Assembly: GCA_024196135.1 (NCBI GenBank)
Contig: JAMQCK010000430.1
Location: 1-23,247 of the forward strand
DNA length: 23,247 bases
Direction: 5' to 3'
Origin: Pleurotus ostreatus/Saccharomyces cerevisiae fusant
Lineage: Eukaryota; Opisthokonta
Under the pieces are notes generated by a model that did not search any database, had not been told where the DNA came from, and saw only the letters and a list, made by a program, of their open reading frames with translations. This document shows, one piece after another, positions 9,737 to 19,652 of the stretch. The translations under genes were made by a program, and so were the position numbers. Position 1 is the stretch's first letter. Every line of letters begins with the position of its first letter.

Positions 9737-9779
9737 TTCACGACACCACCACGTCCAGTGCTCAGCTACGGCCTCAAAC

Positions 9780-10391
9780 ATGGCACTATCCGACGCCTTG
9801 TCCGTCCTCTACCCTTCCTTCACCGCCCTCCCCGTCCTCCTCCTCTTCATCGGCATCCTCTACTTCGTCGTCCCCCGCTTCCGCCCCCTCCTCATCCTCA
9901 TCGCCTTGATATACGCCTCCTTCCTCCTCTTCCCCCTCCTCTACACCTACGCCCTCCACCCGCTCTGGTCCACCGTCCTCCGCCCCATATGGCGCGCGGC
10001 GAATTGGGTGCTCTTCCCCCTCAAGTTCGCCGTCCGCATGCTGTATCGCGGCGCGCGCTGGCTCGTCTTCGCCGCGCAGCAGATTGGGATCTGGGTAGCC
10101 TGGCTTGGGTTCTACGTCTACTTCGGGAAGATGGGTTGGGAGTACATCCAGGACGCGTGGGATTGGGTGTACGATGCGGGGAGGCGGGTGGGGTACTTCT
10201 TGGAGGAGCTGAGCAAGGAGGAGAAGGCGGCGAAGGCGAAGGAGAATGGCTCGACAACAAGCGAGACGGTAGTGGGGGACGAAGATGAGGAAGAGGAGGA
10301 GGGCGAGGAGGGTGGACCAGAGGGCGCGTCAAGAACGTCGAGGCACAGGAGACGATCATCTACGAAGAAGCGGAAAGGGAAGGGCAAGTAG
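9780..10391 (+). CDS. Multi-pass membrane protein of unknown function
   Basis: Intronless 203-residue frame starting at CAAACATGG. Hydrophobic segments at about 13-31 (FTALPVLLLFIGILYFVV) and 36-58 (PLLILIALIYASFLLFPLL), separated by an Arg-rich turn (RFR), form a hairpin. A third, Trp/Tyr-rich amphipathic or membrane segment lies near 95-115 (IGIWVAWLGFYVYF). The C-terminal third is soluble: a charged Lys/Glu helix (EELSKEEKAAKAKE), a run of acidic residues (DEDEEEEEGEE), then a very basic Arg/Lys end (RHRRRSSTKKRKGKGK). I do not recognise the family. The acidic-then-basic tail could be a cytosolic interaction or nuclear-envelope/ER sorting element, but that is a guess. An upstream in-frame ATG at 9684 would add 32 polar residues and is less likely. 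Confidence 0.75.
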   Translation: MALSDALSVLYPSFTALPVLLLFIGILYFVVPRFRPLLILIALIYASFLLFPLLYTYALHPLWSTVLRPIWRAANWVLFPLKFAVRMLYRGARWLVFAAQQIGIWVAWLGFYVYFGKMGWEYIQDAWDWVYDAGRRVGYFLEELSKEEKAAKAKENGSTTSETVVGDEDEEEEEGEEGGPEGASRTSRHRRRSSTKKRKGKGK

Positions 10392-10734
10392 CAGGCCAGC
10401 CCTACGCGAACGTCTTGTTATCACCCTCGGGCGTATCATTGTACTAACGATGCTTGCTTGCTTGCGCACGCACTTGAGTGCTTCATTCGCGTCTGCCGCC
10501 CCCAGTCGATTCAGGTTTCGCTCCAATAGGTTTGCTACGGTGACTAATCCGGTCCTATTACTGATAGATCTCGCCCTTTGCCCTTTCCTCGTGCAACGAT
10601 CAGTAAAAGTGAATAGGCGGCGCCCTAATCGCTAACTTGCTTTACCCGTACTCCCTTGTTCCTGCCCACGACCCAGGGTCCGCAGGTTACCTTTCAACCC
10701 CTTCAAGCAAGCACGCACACGATAACAGTCGCTC

Positions 10735-10740
10735 TATAAA
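10735..10740 (+). promoter_or_regulatory. TATA-like box, distal, upstream of PP2C
   Basis: TATAAA in GCTCTATAAAGCGCC, 182 bases before the PP2C ATG. If used, the leader would carry upstream start codons at 10746 and/or 10766. Confidence 0.45.
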
Positions 10741-10860
10741 GCGCCATGCCTCCAGTTCAGCACCAATGGACCCAACAAACACTGACACACCCCCGCGCCA
10801 CATCGAAGTACTCACTCCCCTCCAGCATACCCCCACATTCCCACTCCCACTCCCCCCGCG

Positions 10861-10867
10861 TTTATAA
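10861..10867 (+). promoter_or_regulatory. TATA-like box, proximal, upstream of PP2C
   Basis: TTTATAA, 55 bases before the PP2C ATG. Initiation from here would give a short leader free of upstream start codons. Confidence 0.4.
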
Positions 10868-10921
10868 CCCCAGTTCTGCGCACCGGGTTGACCCTGCACC
10901 CGCACGTTGACCCGCGCTCCC

Positions 10922-12549
10922 ATGTCGAGAAAGAAGGCCGATCTTTTCCCCACGGGCGACAATGACGAAGGCGACAACTCCTACATCTACACCCGCCTGA
11001 CCGGCGCCGCGCTCGACATCGCGTTCCACACGAGCCTGAACGCGTTCGGCAGCCTGGATCAGACGGACTACGCGTCGTTCCAGCCGTGCTTTGAGAAGAG
11101 CCAGGACCGGGTGGTCGTGGAGGACATCGAGATCGGCGGCCAGGTGTGGCGATTGCGGTGTATCTTCGATGGTGCGTGCCCATTACTCTGCCCTTCGAGC
11201 CTACCACTAATGAGCCATTCACCCTAGGCCACGCCGGCAACGCCGCCGTAGACTACATCCAGGCATCCATCGTCCCCACACTCCGCGAACGCCTCGCCGC
11301 CCTCGACGCGTCCACCCCTCCCACCGACGCCACCATCTCCACCGCCCTCTCCTCCGCGCTCCTCGCGATCGACGACGCGATCGGCAACGAAGCGCGCGCG
11401 CTGTTCCCGCCCGACCTCGACTCCCTCACCGACGCGCAGATCCGCGCGATCGCGGACGATCACAAGGATGGCGGCAGCGGGGCGAACCACGAGAAGCTGC
11501 TGCGCGCGAAGAGCGGGTCGACGGCGCTGGTCGCGTTGGTGGATCCACCGGGGGAGAGGTTGTGGGTGGCGAGTTTGGGGGATTGCACGGCGGGTGAGTG
11601 GGGTGTTGGGTGAGGTGGAGGTGGGATGGGCAAGCTGACGCGTTGTGAATAGCTCTGTGTACGAGGCAAGAGAAGGGAGGGCCGTGGACGGTGGAGAGGT
11701 TGAGCGCGAACCATAATGGTATCGAATCGGACGAGGCCGCGCGCGTCAGAGCAGAACATCCCGGAGAAGAGGGCGCGATGCTGAACGACCGGGTACTCGG
11801 CACTATTGCTGTCACTAGAGGTACATTGTCTACTCTCAATGTAATTGGACGCCCGAGCTAACCGCCTTCCTACCCCAGCCCTCGGCGACTTCTTCTGCAA
11901 GTACCCGCCCGACTTCGTCCGCCGCGTCCTCGTCGCCTCGGACCCCAACCTCAAGTTCTCCGCGACGAAAGTGGACGACTTCCTCGCCCGCCTCCTCACC
12001 CCGCCCTACGTGAGCGCGCAGCCGGAGGTTAGATGCGTAAGGATAGGCGCGGGTGCGGGCGCGGTAAACGGTTCAGACGCCACTTCATCACCACCCGCCG
12101 AGCAACTCCTCGTCATGTTCTCCGACGGCCTCCCCGAGTGTGTCCTCGACGACTTCTCGACCGCGGACCCCTACCTCCAGGTCCTCCCGCGCATCCTCGA
12201 CCGTGCGTTACGCTCCACAGCGGAGGCCAGCTTCAACGCGGAGGCGATTCTCAATGCGGAGGGGCCGAGCCTCAGCGCCGCGGGCGCGAGTGTCAATGGC
12301 AAACCCAACCCCCCTCGACCAGACGCCAAACGCAACCTCGCCGCCGCCATAATCCGGGAGACGCTCGCTGGCGGCGAAGAATGGCTGCCCGTGATGCAGG
12401 CGATGAAGTACGGGGAGGTGGTGCCGAAGCTGGGGAAGGAGAGGTTGGACCATGCAGAGCGGGACGATCGATTGTCGCAGCTGTTGACGGTGGAGATGAC
12501 GGGGAAGTGGATGGACGATGTGACGGCGGTTGTGCATAGGATAGTGTAG
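10922..12549 (+). CDS. PP2C (PPM-type) serine/threonine protein phosphatase
   Basis: Mn/Mg-dependent protein phosphatase, 484 residues, four exons (10922-11171, 11228-11593, 11653-11820, 11879-12549) totalling 1455 bases in phase. Catalytic motifs in order: QDRVVVED (motif 1 Arg), FDGHAG at residues 82-87 (metal-binding Asp83-Gly84), SGSTALVALV, WVASLGDC (the GD[SC] strand), VTRALGDF, LLVMFSDGLPE (metal-binding Asp) and the terminal MDDVTAVVH (metal-binding Asp). The DGHAG form and long inserts (an Ala/Asp-rich insert after motif 2, another after GDF, and a Gly/Asn/Pro insert near VNGKPNPP) resemble the pyruvate-dehydrogenase-phosphatase-like branch. Location is unclear: the chosen N-terminus (MSRKKADLFPTG) is not a typical mitochondrial presequence. 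The upstream frame at 10746 could supply a different N-terminus only with an unseen intron. Confidence 0.93.
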
Positions 12550-12795
12550 TGTGCAGCTTACACGTTCGTAGGGGATGGACTTTGTTGTACTCTTAGTCTA
12601 TGGACGATCACAATACAATTGAACATACTCGAGCATGCCTCGAGGGGGCAGCGAGCTGACCATGACATTGACAAAAGACACGACGAGCAGTTACAAGATA
12701 ACATTGCACATGAACCTGCTCCTCCCGAGCCTCCTACGGCCTTCTTCTATGACCGCCTAGTCTTGAGCGCGTTTTCCGCGCCAATGGAGTCGGAT

Positions 12796-12830
12796 CTGTT
12801 GGCCCACCACACACCCGCCGAAGCGCACAT
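12796..12830. repeat. Conserved block B, copy 1
   Basis: CTGTTGGCCCACC, a short variable part, then CGCCGAAGCGCACAT. It matches the block at 13982-14018 in the same orientation, 1186 bases away, with a few substitutions and small indels. Confidence 0.8.
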
Positions 12831-13470
12831 ACATCAGACCCAAGACGAAGGCGGAAAACTCACAACTTCGCCTGGAAGTCTGCGGCGACGCAGCAGCGCG
12901 TTGAAGTCGAGGCGAAGGCAAAGCACACGATGTCGAGTCGAAGCAACGTTGTCGGATCGGTCGAGTCGATTTGGCGGCGTCGAAGGTCAGAGGTCGCTTA
13001 CACGCCCCGCACTATCAAGCACTTCAGCAAACCCCATCCCGACCTCTGGACAACGCTGGCAACTCACGGACTGATCCCTTCCACAACGCATTTTTAACCC
13101 CACAAAAAGGCTCCCGCACCCGTTGCGATCTACACCTAGGGAGGGGGCGCTGTTGCGACGCAGCCCCCTCCGACGGCACAGCAGCTCGTGCCCCCGAGGG
13201 TAGTGGATAAGGGGAATGATGATCACACAGGAGATGGGGGCGAGGAGGGGAGGGAAGAGGGAAAATGTAGGGGGCACGGTGCCTGAGGAGAGCGGTCAGT
13301 GACGGTCATCGAGTCGAGGCAAGAACAGCTTACATGACATCCGTCCATCTTACACTTAACTCACGCGACGTCCTAAGGAGCGGTCAGCGAATACGAAGGA
13401 AGGAAAGGTAAAGAAAGACCACGCACGAATATCCAAAGGGCCTCTAGGGCTCGCAGCGGGATAAGAAAAC

Positions 13471-13570
13471 ACGCCAGTTGGCCCTCCCCAAAGTCTAGGA
13501 GGTTCACCCTTGGGCCACGATGAGGCCTGGCGCCGGCGCACCGCCCGCTGACGGTGCGCCTATTCCAAGG
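13471..13570. repeat. Conserved block A, copy 1
   Basis: Begins ACGCCAGTTGGCCCTCC and contains AGGAGGTTCACCCTTGGGCC and GAGGCCTGGCGCCGGC, ending GCCTATTCCAAGGG. It aligns with 14604-14700. On the minus strand both copies read LGIG...PAPGL[IN]VAQG, then stop or, equally, a GTGAAC splice donor. Confidence 0.88.
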
Positions 13571-13583
13571 GGGTCTTGAGGCA

Positions 13584-13970
13584 CACGGTCGGAGTCGGAT
13601 GTCGAGCTTGATGTTGAGGCGTTGATGGGTGTTGTTGAAGTGTCTTGCGCAGGCTTGAGGTTGATATTGTAGTCAGAGTTGATGTTGATGGTGACCTTAC
13701 GATAATCTTACAATGGACCTTACTGTTGCTGACCTTATTGACGACCTTACTCTTGATGTTGACCTTGATGTTGATGCTGTTGACGATGTGGGGGGTGGCT
13801 TACTTAAACTCAATCTTACTCTTGACGATGCTTGACGGTGACCTTGAGGCGGCTTGACGATGAGCTTGATAACGGCGATCTTGACGCTGCTTGAAGGAGA
13901 CCTTGACGCCGCTTGAAGGCGATCTTGACGTGACTTGACGGCGATTTAGAGTCTTGACGCTGCTGAACGT
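13584..13970. repeat. Degenerate CTTGA/TTGATG repeat tract
   Basis: Dozens of imperfect units of the type CTTGACG, CTTGATG and GTTGATG, at irregular 12-20 base spacing (for example GGCTTGACGATGAGCTTGA near 13851). The minus strand reads as CGTCAAG repeats. It lies between block B copy 2 and block A copy 1. Confidence 0.85.
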
Positions 13971-13981
13971 TGACGAACAAG

Positions 13982-14018
13982 CTGTTGGCCCACCCCATGC
14001 CCACGCCGAAGCGCACCA
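13982..14018. repeat. Conserved block B, copy 2
   Basis: Second copy of the block at 12796-12830 (CTGTTGGCCCACC ... CGCCGAAGCGCACCA). On the minus strand it would fall inside an intron-like segment ending GGGCCAACAG. A weaker third match (CAAATGCCCACGCCGATAAG) occurs at 14923-14942. Confidence 0.8.
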
Positions 14019-14169
14019 TTAGCGTTGAGATGGTCATTGTGCACTCACTGGTGCCCCACCACCGTCCCCGAGCTCGACCATCCATCTTGACGAAGAAAAT
14101 GAAGGGCGAGGTCTGTAGCGAGTGTGAGTAACTTGTCGGTGTCAGAGTATTGAACGACGTACCGGTCTT

Positions 14170-14282
14170 GATGCGTGTGGATGAAGGTGGTGGCCGCTTG
14201 ATGACTTGCAGGTAGACTTGATGACTTGCGAGTCTTGCTGGTCGTCTTGAAGTCTTGTAGGCGATCTTGACGTCTTCAAGTC
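14170..14282. repeat. Second CTTGA-rich repeat tract
   Basis: Repeated CTTGATGACTTGCAG, CTTGATGACTTGCGAG, CTTGAAGTCTTG and CTTGACGTCTTCAAG; same character as the tract at 13584-13970. Confidence 0.75.
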
Positions 14283-14603
14283 ACACAACCGAGGGCCCAG
14301 TCCGTCGAAAGCAGCTACTACAACAACAACGTGGGGGCCAGCAGGCGCCCTCCACGACCGACTCAGTCGCGACCTGTCTTGGGGCGAGGATACATCGACT
14401 GGCGGCTACCAGACAGCGTAAGCATAATGTATGACGCGCGACGGTAAAGGCACTCACCATCCATCTCGATGCTGGGAGGCACCGACTGTAGATGGGCGTC
14501 AGCGAAAACGATGGCGGGCCGTGACGAGCACACGTACATAACCCGGTGGGGACTCGATCTGATTTCCCCAGCTCCGCAGCCAAAAGCGACCACGCGAGCT
14601 GAG

Positions 14604-14700
14604 ACGCCAGTTGGCCCTCCAGTTAAGGAGGTTCACCCTTGGGCCACGTTGAGGCCTGGCGCCGGCAGGCCGTCGGGGGGCGGCGGGCCTATTCCAAGGG
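14604..14700. repeat. Conserved block A, copy 2
   Basis: Aligns with 13471-13570 over the whole length, with an 8-base-scale difference after GGCCCTCC and a diverged 20-base core between GCGCCGGC and GCCTATTCC. The copy spacing of 1133 bases matches that of block B (1186), which indicates duplication of one unit. Confidence 0.88.
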
Positions 14701-15339
14701 ATGGCCGACAAGCGGCCTTGATGATGATGAGGGAAGAGAAAAGGGAGGTTCCAAAGACGGAACGGAGAAGCTTGACGGCCTTGAAGAAAGATCTTGACGG
14801 GCTTGAGTACCTGGAAGATGGAAGACGAGGTGGGAGATGAGGCGCGGGACACGCAGACAATGGACCACGGGCGACCTGCAAGGGGATGAGTCAACGGCCA
14901 CAAGAGATAGCTGCGTACGCACCAAATGCCCACGCCGATAAGCCCTCCTCTTCGACAGACAACGACGACGAACCGATGTCGAAAACCAGGTCCGCCACAA
15001 TGTGGCAAAGGTCGGCATCGGCGACGATGAAGAAGGTAGGGAGACTGAGCAAGCAGTCGTAAGGTAGTGGTGGTAGGTAGCAAGCCAAGGGCACTATCAT
15101 GAACCAATCTGATGGCGGGCAAAGGGATCACAACGAGGACGATGGGCAGGCTTAACGAAGTGTGGCGCAGGCGCCGAGGCGAGCGATGGCAAAAGAAGAC
15201 AAGTAGGTAGAGCAGAAGGAGAAGGAAAGAACATAGATGAGTCGCGAACGTGCCCGCCAACGAGAAAGCGCGCTCCCGGCGGGGCACATGAAGGGCGAAA
15301 GGAAGGGGGAATGGGGGGATCAGAATCAACACCCATGCT

Positions 15340-15345
15340 CTTATA
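15340..15345 (-). promoter_or_regulatory. TATA box on the minus strand
   Basis: GGTATAAGAG on the minus strand, followed by a C/T-rich stretch and an ATG at 15100 opening a frame of 59 codons to a good GTGCGT donor (intron 14876-14922). It suggests transcription leftward into the unit region. Confidence 0.45.
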
Positions 15346-15511
15346 CCCTCGCCCGGGCCGACACCGACAATAGAGTAACTCGTGGCCGGCCAAACAAACA
15401 GGCCCCCACCCTTCACTGAATGGCCTGCCGGCTCGCGGCATGATGGCCAGAAGTCGAACATGGCGCAAACATACGGAAACAAATGTAAACGGAAGCAGAA
15501 ATAGGTCCCGT

Positions 15512-15537
15512 GGATCAACAACACGTGTAGTTGATCC
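15512..15537. promoter_or_regulatory. 26-base near-perfect palindrome centred on ACACGTGT
   Basis: Arms GGATCAAC (15512-15519) and GTTGATCC (15530-15537) flank A-ACACGTGT-A. Only the bases next to the core break the symmetry. The core is an E-box of the kind bound by bHLH factors. It sits about 170 bases upstream of the leftward TATA box at 15340-15345 and 198 bases past the amidohydrolase stop. Confidence 0.65.
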
Positions 15538-15734
15538 CGTTATCACGGCGTATCACAGCGGGCTGACGGCATGCCATCACACGCCGAACGGTGTCGACGC
15601 CCACACTCACCAAGCGACATGAAGAAACCGCGTGTGTCAGGCGTGCTGGGGTCGTCAGTCAGGAAGCCTACGGTGCTGTTCACTCGTGTATAGCACTGCT
15701 AACCTGTCAGCATTGGTAGTTACAACTTGAGGGT

Positions 15735-18700
15735 CTAATCCAACAGTTCCACAACACCCCTCCTGGGCGATACAATCCCCGCAACCTTGCTCTCCATAGA
15801 CAACAGATCGCCCCCGGCCGTCACAACGAGGTCGCCATCCTCCGCCGGCAGCCCAAGCAGCTTCTCCAAATTGGTAGACGCAAGCGCAATCGCGTCCGCC
15901 TTCGATATCTCCTCCGGCATCTCCAGTGCGGCCTGAAGAAGAAAGACAATAAAGCGTTAGCGTGTTCCCCGCAGACAGAGAATGAAGAGATGTACCCAAG
16001 CCACATCGAACCGCGTGTTCCGCGCGCTCCAGGGCTCCTGGATGCCGATGCCAACGGTCACGTTGTGTTCGAGCAACTTCCCGGGCGCGTTGTACTCCGT
16101 AAGCGGCGGGCCAGGGAGGCTGAACAGCCGGTTAATTATCGTTACAACTCCTTGCGAGAGAGCACCCACATTCTACGCGACTCCCATGAACCAGGGAAGG
16201 GCCTGGATGGGTTGATGATGACGCCGATGTTAGCCTCGCTGATCTCCTTGGCGAGCAGGTGGGCTTCAGTCGCGCCGGACAACGTGAGTTGAATCCGCGT
16301 GTTCTTCTCACGCTCGACCTCCGCCTTCAACAGGATGAGGGAGGCAATGACATCCGCGCTGTGCACGTCGACGACCAGCGGAAGGACGCCCTGCACGGTA
16401 ACCAGCATCAGTGCTGCAAACACGACAATAACGAACACACGCACATCAACCACATCCCTGAAAGCCAGCGCAACCTCGCCCTCGCCACCGCCGAGCAGCA
16501 GCTTGCGCAACGCCGCAATCTGCGTGCTCACACTCGTCGACGAGCCCAGGCTGATCGCAACGTGCAGGGCCGTGATGGGCTTCACAACCGCCCCGCTCTC
16601 CAGCTTGTGCGCGGCGCCTGTCGAGAAGGCGGTGCTCAGACCGCTCAGGAAGCCGTACGATGTGGGCGCGACGACGCCGGTTGTGACGCCGGCGCGGTTG
16701 GCGATGCTATGAGTGGCGGTGGTCAGATGGGTAAGCGCTGGGAACGGGGGCGACTTACAGCGCATCCCGCGTCGTGTACTGCAGACCATCAACCGCGCGG
16801 ATGAGCGCGCCATCACCGCCCAGGATTGTGGGCTGCTTCGCGGTCAGCGGGTCGCCCACAGCGCCGTCAGCCGTGGAATCCTCGGCGGCAATGTGTTCCA
16901 GGCCCAGCGGCGACCCGTACGAGATAAGCGCAGGCCTGTAGATTCGTTGGCTCCATCGGTCTGCACAAGAACAAGAAGACCTTGACTTACGCGACAGACC
17001 CTCCTTGCAAGTTCACATACTCCGCCCCATCGAAGCTCTCCTCCACCTCGCAAGCATAGCACACTAACTTGCCATCCTTCACGACCACATTGACCTGCGC
17101 GCTGGGCAGCACGGCCTGCGTGACCCTGCTGTTCTCCGAATCCCTCAAGAACACGCTGGTCACATTCGTGAACACCACCGTCGACTTCGTCTTCCTTGGC
17201 TCGAGCGGCGGCAACCCCTCATACTCAATCGCCGCCTCCTTCTCCTTGTCAAAGTCCGGCGTCTTCGGGACATGTTGGAAGGCCTCGGGCTTCTTCGCGA
17301 CGTGCGGCGAGTCGAGCTGCGGGACGCCGTCGATCCAGACTTGTTGAGGGGCGGCGCCGAGGGCGAGAGGGTGGGAGTCCCAGAGGACGATGTCGGCGTC
17401 GTAGCCTAGGGTGAGGACATATGAGTACGGGATTTTGTGAGGATGTAGACACACACACCTTCGCGCACGATACCAATACGATGATCCTGCCCCATGATGA
17501 TCGCGGGCGTCGTCGTGACCGCGCGAAGCGCGATCTCCGCCGGCAAACCGTAGTAGTGCGCTTGCTGCGCCTCGTATAGCAGGTGCCTCGAGTTCAGCAC
17601 AGGGTGGTCGCTCTACATAGTCGTTAACTACAACGCAGCATGCTGCAGGAAGACATCACTGGCCTTCATGACAACGTTGATACCATTCTCAGCCAAAATG
17701 CGGGGCGCAAACTCAGAGCCGCGGTAAGCCTCGCGCTTGTACCTTGCATTCGTCGCGAAGAGGGCGACGGCGGGAGGACCACCTACCAGAAGATAAGCTG
17801 AGGATAAACATGGGGAAACAGAGGAATGCCGCGCACCGTACATCTTCTTGAGCAGGTCGGGGACAAGGTACGTCTCATGTGCATGATGGAAGGCCGCGAT
17901 GTGGAACTTGAACTCGTTGGTGATCTGCCCGAAAGGGTGAGGCGACGAAGGTAGGCGCTGGTCGTGTTAACATACCCGAACCATGCCATCAAGATCGACA
18001 GCTTCGTAGCAATGGTTGTGGACCTGAGGGTACGATCAGCTCAAACCCATTAGCAGGGTGGAGACAAGCGCACCTTGACGCGGCCGCGCAGAACATCGAC
18101 AAGAGCCTCCCACTGTAGATCCTCCGGATACTCGCCAAGCCCGTGCCATTGGCCTGCGAGCGCCTTCTCGCAGTACTGGTCCTGGCTTTCCTTGATCTTG
18201 CGAGCGGTCTCGTAGCTGGTACCTTGTCAATATCAGATCCTACTGCGAGCACATTGAGACCTACCCTTGACGGAATGCCCAGATAGTATCCATGCGGGTG
18301 CCAGAGTACACGCGACCTGGACTGAATGAGTGCGAGCCTGATAACATATGGGCATAGACTTACTGGGGTTCTCGCCTGAAGACGAGTATCGAGATGAGGA
18401 TCTTGTTAACATACACAAATCGTAAGTCTGAACGTACCGCAAGCGTGCCTGGTAGACCACATGAGTACTATGCATCCAAGGGGTCCAATAGACTTACTTC
18501 ATCTGCCTCCAGCGCGGCGGCAGACTGGGGTCCACATCCGTGCCATTCAGAGTGAAGGGAGGCTCCAGCAGCATTGACGAGGGCGAGCGCTCCTCCGTAG
18601 GCCGCAGCTTGATCACGAACGCCTGGCCGCCTGCGGCGAGTAAGCGCCTGAGATGGCATGACTTGGACGGGGAATTTGGGACGTACCTATCGCGTCAGCC

Positions 18701-19397
18701 GAGCCGGGAAGCACGACAGCGGTGGTGAGTCCGCCTGAGATGGACAGCTTGTACGCGTCGTCGTGGGTGTTGAGGCCGTCGAGGCTGCGGAGCCAGGGGA
18801 GGACAAGGCCCTTGAGGGAGTTGGTATCATCGCCGCCTTGGAGTTCGGGCGCGCTATCGACGCCGAGATGGCTATGCATGTCGATTATACTGGCGGGGAG
18901 TCAACTCGTGGGCCAATTGAATGAATGTAGAGCACGTACCCTGGGGAAACCCATGCCCCATTGGCGTCGACGGTGTTCAGAGCATCCGCTTCATACTGCG
19001 AGAGGACCTTCGGGTCTACGACACCCAGACCTTTCACCAAGCCCTTGTCTAGGAGTAGGTCCCCCTTGATGATCTCCAGCCCGTCGACGCGTCCCGTCCA
19101 GATAGTCGCATTCCTGATCAGAGTAGCCTTGGTCCCAGGAACGTAACGATCCGATTCCGTGCGCAGGTTGAAGTCTGGGGGCGGGCCTGGCTTCGTGTGC
19201 AAGTTGCGACACTTATTGAGCGTCTCCTCCGCATGAATGGGAAGCCGCTGAGGCACGTCCTCATCGAACGCGTCGAGGAGGAAGACGGGGACGAAGAAGG
19301 AGAGACAGATGGCGGCGAAGCAGAACGCCGTGAGGCGTCGCGCGCGGGTGAGGCGCGAGCTGCTCGTCGCGGGCGCGCCGAGCTCGGGGACGCCCAT
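15735..19397 (-). CDS. Membrane-anchored amidohydrolase-superfamily protein (imidazolonepropionase-like)
   Basis: A 938-residue metal-dependent hydrolase in 17 exons. Transcript order: 19397-18940, 18889-18687, 18630-18498, 18448-18438, 18375-18364, 18316-18265, 18215-18074, 18023-17976, 17924-17837, 17782-17664, 17612-17459, 17405-16991, 16935-16759, 16706-16445, 16390-16170, 16119-15996, 15932-15735; 2817 bases in phase. After a basic N-terminus a helix at about 22-41 (LTAFCFAAICLSFFVPVFLL) anchors it, catalytic part probably lumenal or extracellular. The composite beta domain (ATLIRNATIWTG) leads to the metal site DMHSH (H158, H160), then VHNHCYEA (339-341), AAFHHAHE (365-370) and MKSDHP (D424), then TTTPAIIMGQDHRIG and YDADIVLWD. 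A second half (about 612-938; VLPLVVDVHSAD, VIINPSRPFP, EPWSARNTRFDVAW) is typical of large fungal members. Substrate unknown. Exons of 11 and 12 bases and a GC-AG intron (17613-17663) are unusual. Confidence 0.9.
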
Positions 19398-19512
19398 GAT
19401 AGTCAGAGGCAAGAGACGCGTACCTGGCACTGGCACGCGAAATGACGCGACGGATTCCGCGGCGAAGACCACACGCTTCGATACGCGCCATACTGCCAGA
19501 TGGGGTTAAGTT

Positions 19513-19652
19513 GCTTATCTGCCAGTTTTTTTTTTTTTGAACTCTGCATTTCTATACCGCAACAAGCCAACTACGGGCTAAGGCGCGGTGCTCCGCCAGT
19601 AAGTACCTCCTCCATCCGGAGGCCCGGCAGGGCCCTTCGCTTATCTGCCAGT
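19513..19652. repeat. 14-base direct repeat in the divergent promoter
   Basis: GCTTATCTGCCAGT at 19513-19526 and again at 19639-19652; GATAAG is the reverse complement of the CTTATC core, which is the GATA-factor site. Two identical GATA-type sites 126 bases apart upstream of the amidohydrolase would fit nitrogen-type GATA control, by inference only. Confidence 0.55.

Larger units (their letters stand above)
10392..10921. other. Intergenic: terminator of the membrane-protein gene and promoter of the PP2C gene
   Basis: 530 bases without a supported gene. The right half holds two TATA-like boxes and two upstream open frames ahead of the PP2C start, listed separately. Confidence 0.5.
12550..15734. 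other. 3.2 kb region without a recognised gene, built on diverged tandem units
   Basis: No protein family recognised on either strand. The region has a low-complexity CTTGA/TTGATG composition, two pairs of conserved blocks in direct order (13471-13570 with 14604-14700, and 12796-12830 with 13982-14018), and many intron-like signals on the minus strand. Examples are an intron 14109-14158 with GTACGT, TACTCAC and CTACAG, and one near 13376-13426 with GTGCGT, GCTGAC and CCTTAG. A TATA box lies at 15340-15345 (-) and a near-palindrome at 15512-15537. It reads like a minus-strand spliced transcription unit, possibly non-coding or a decaying gene pair. Long frames here cross these intron-like sites and were not called. 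Confidence 0.5.

Noticed and set aside
13816..14085. Minus-strand frame reading VRFGVGMGWANS
   Set aside because: That peptide lies inside a segment with a GTGAGT donor and GGCCAACAG acceptor, and the rest is the CGTCAAG repeat read as protein.
14499..15524. 341-codon open frame on the minus strand
   Set aside because: It crosses a well-formed intron (14876-14922) and the leftward TATA box, is rich in Arg/Pro/Leu from the GC-biased non-coding strand, and shows no domain.
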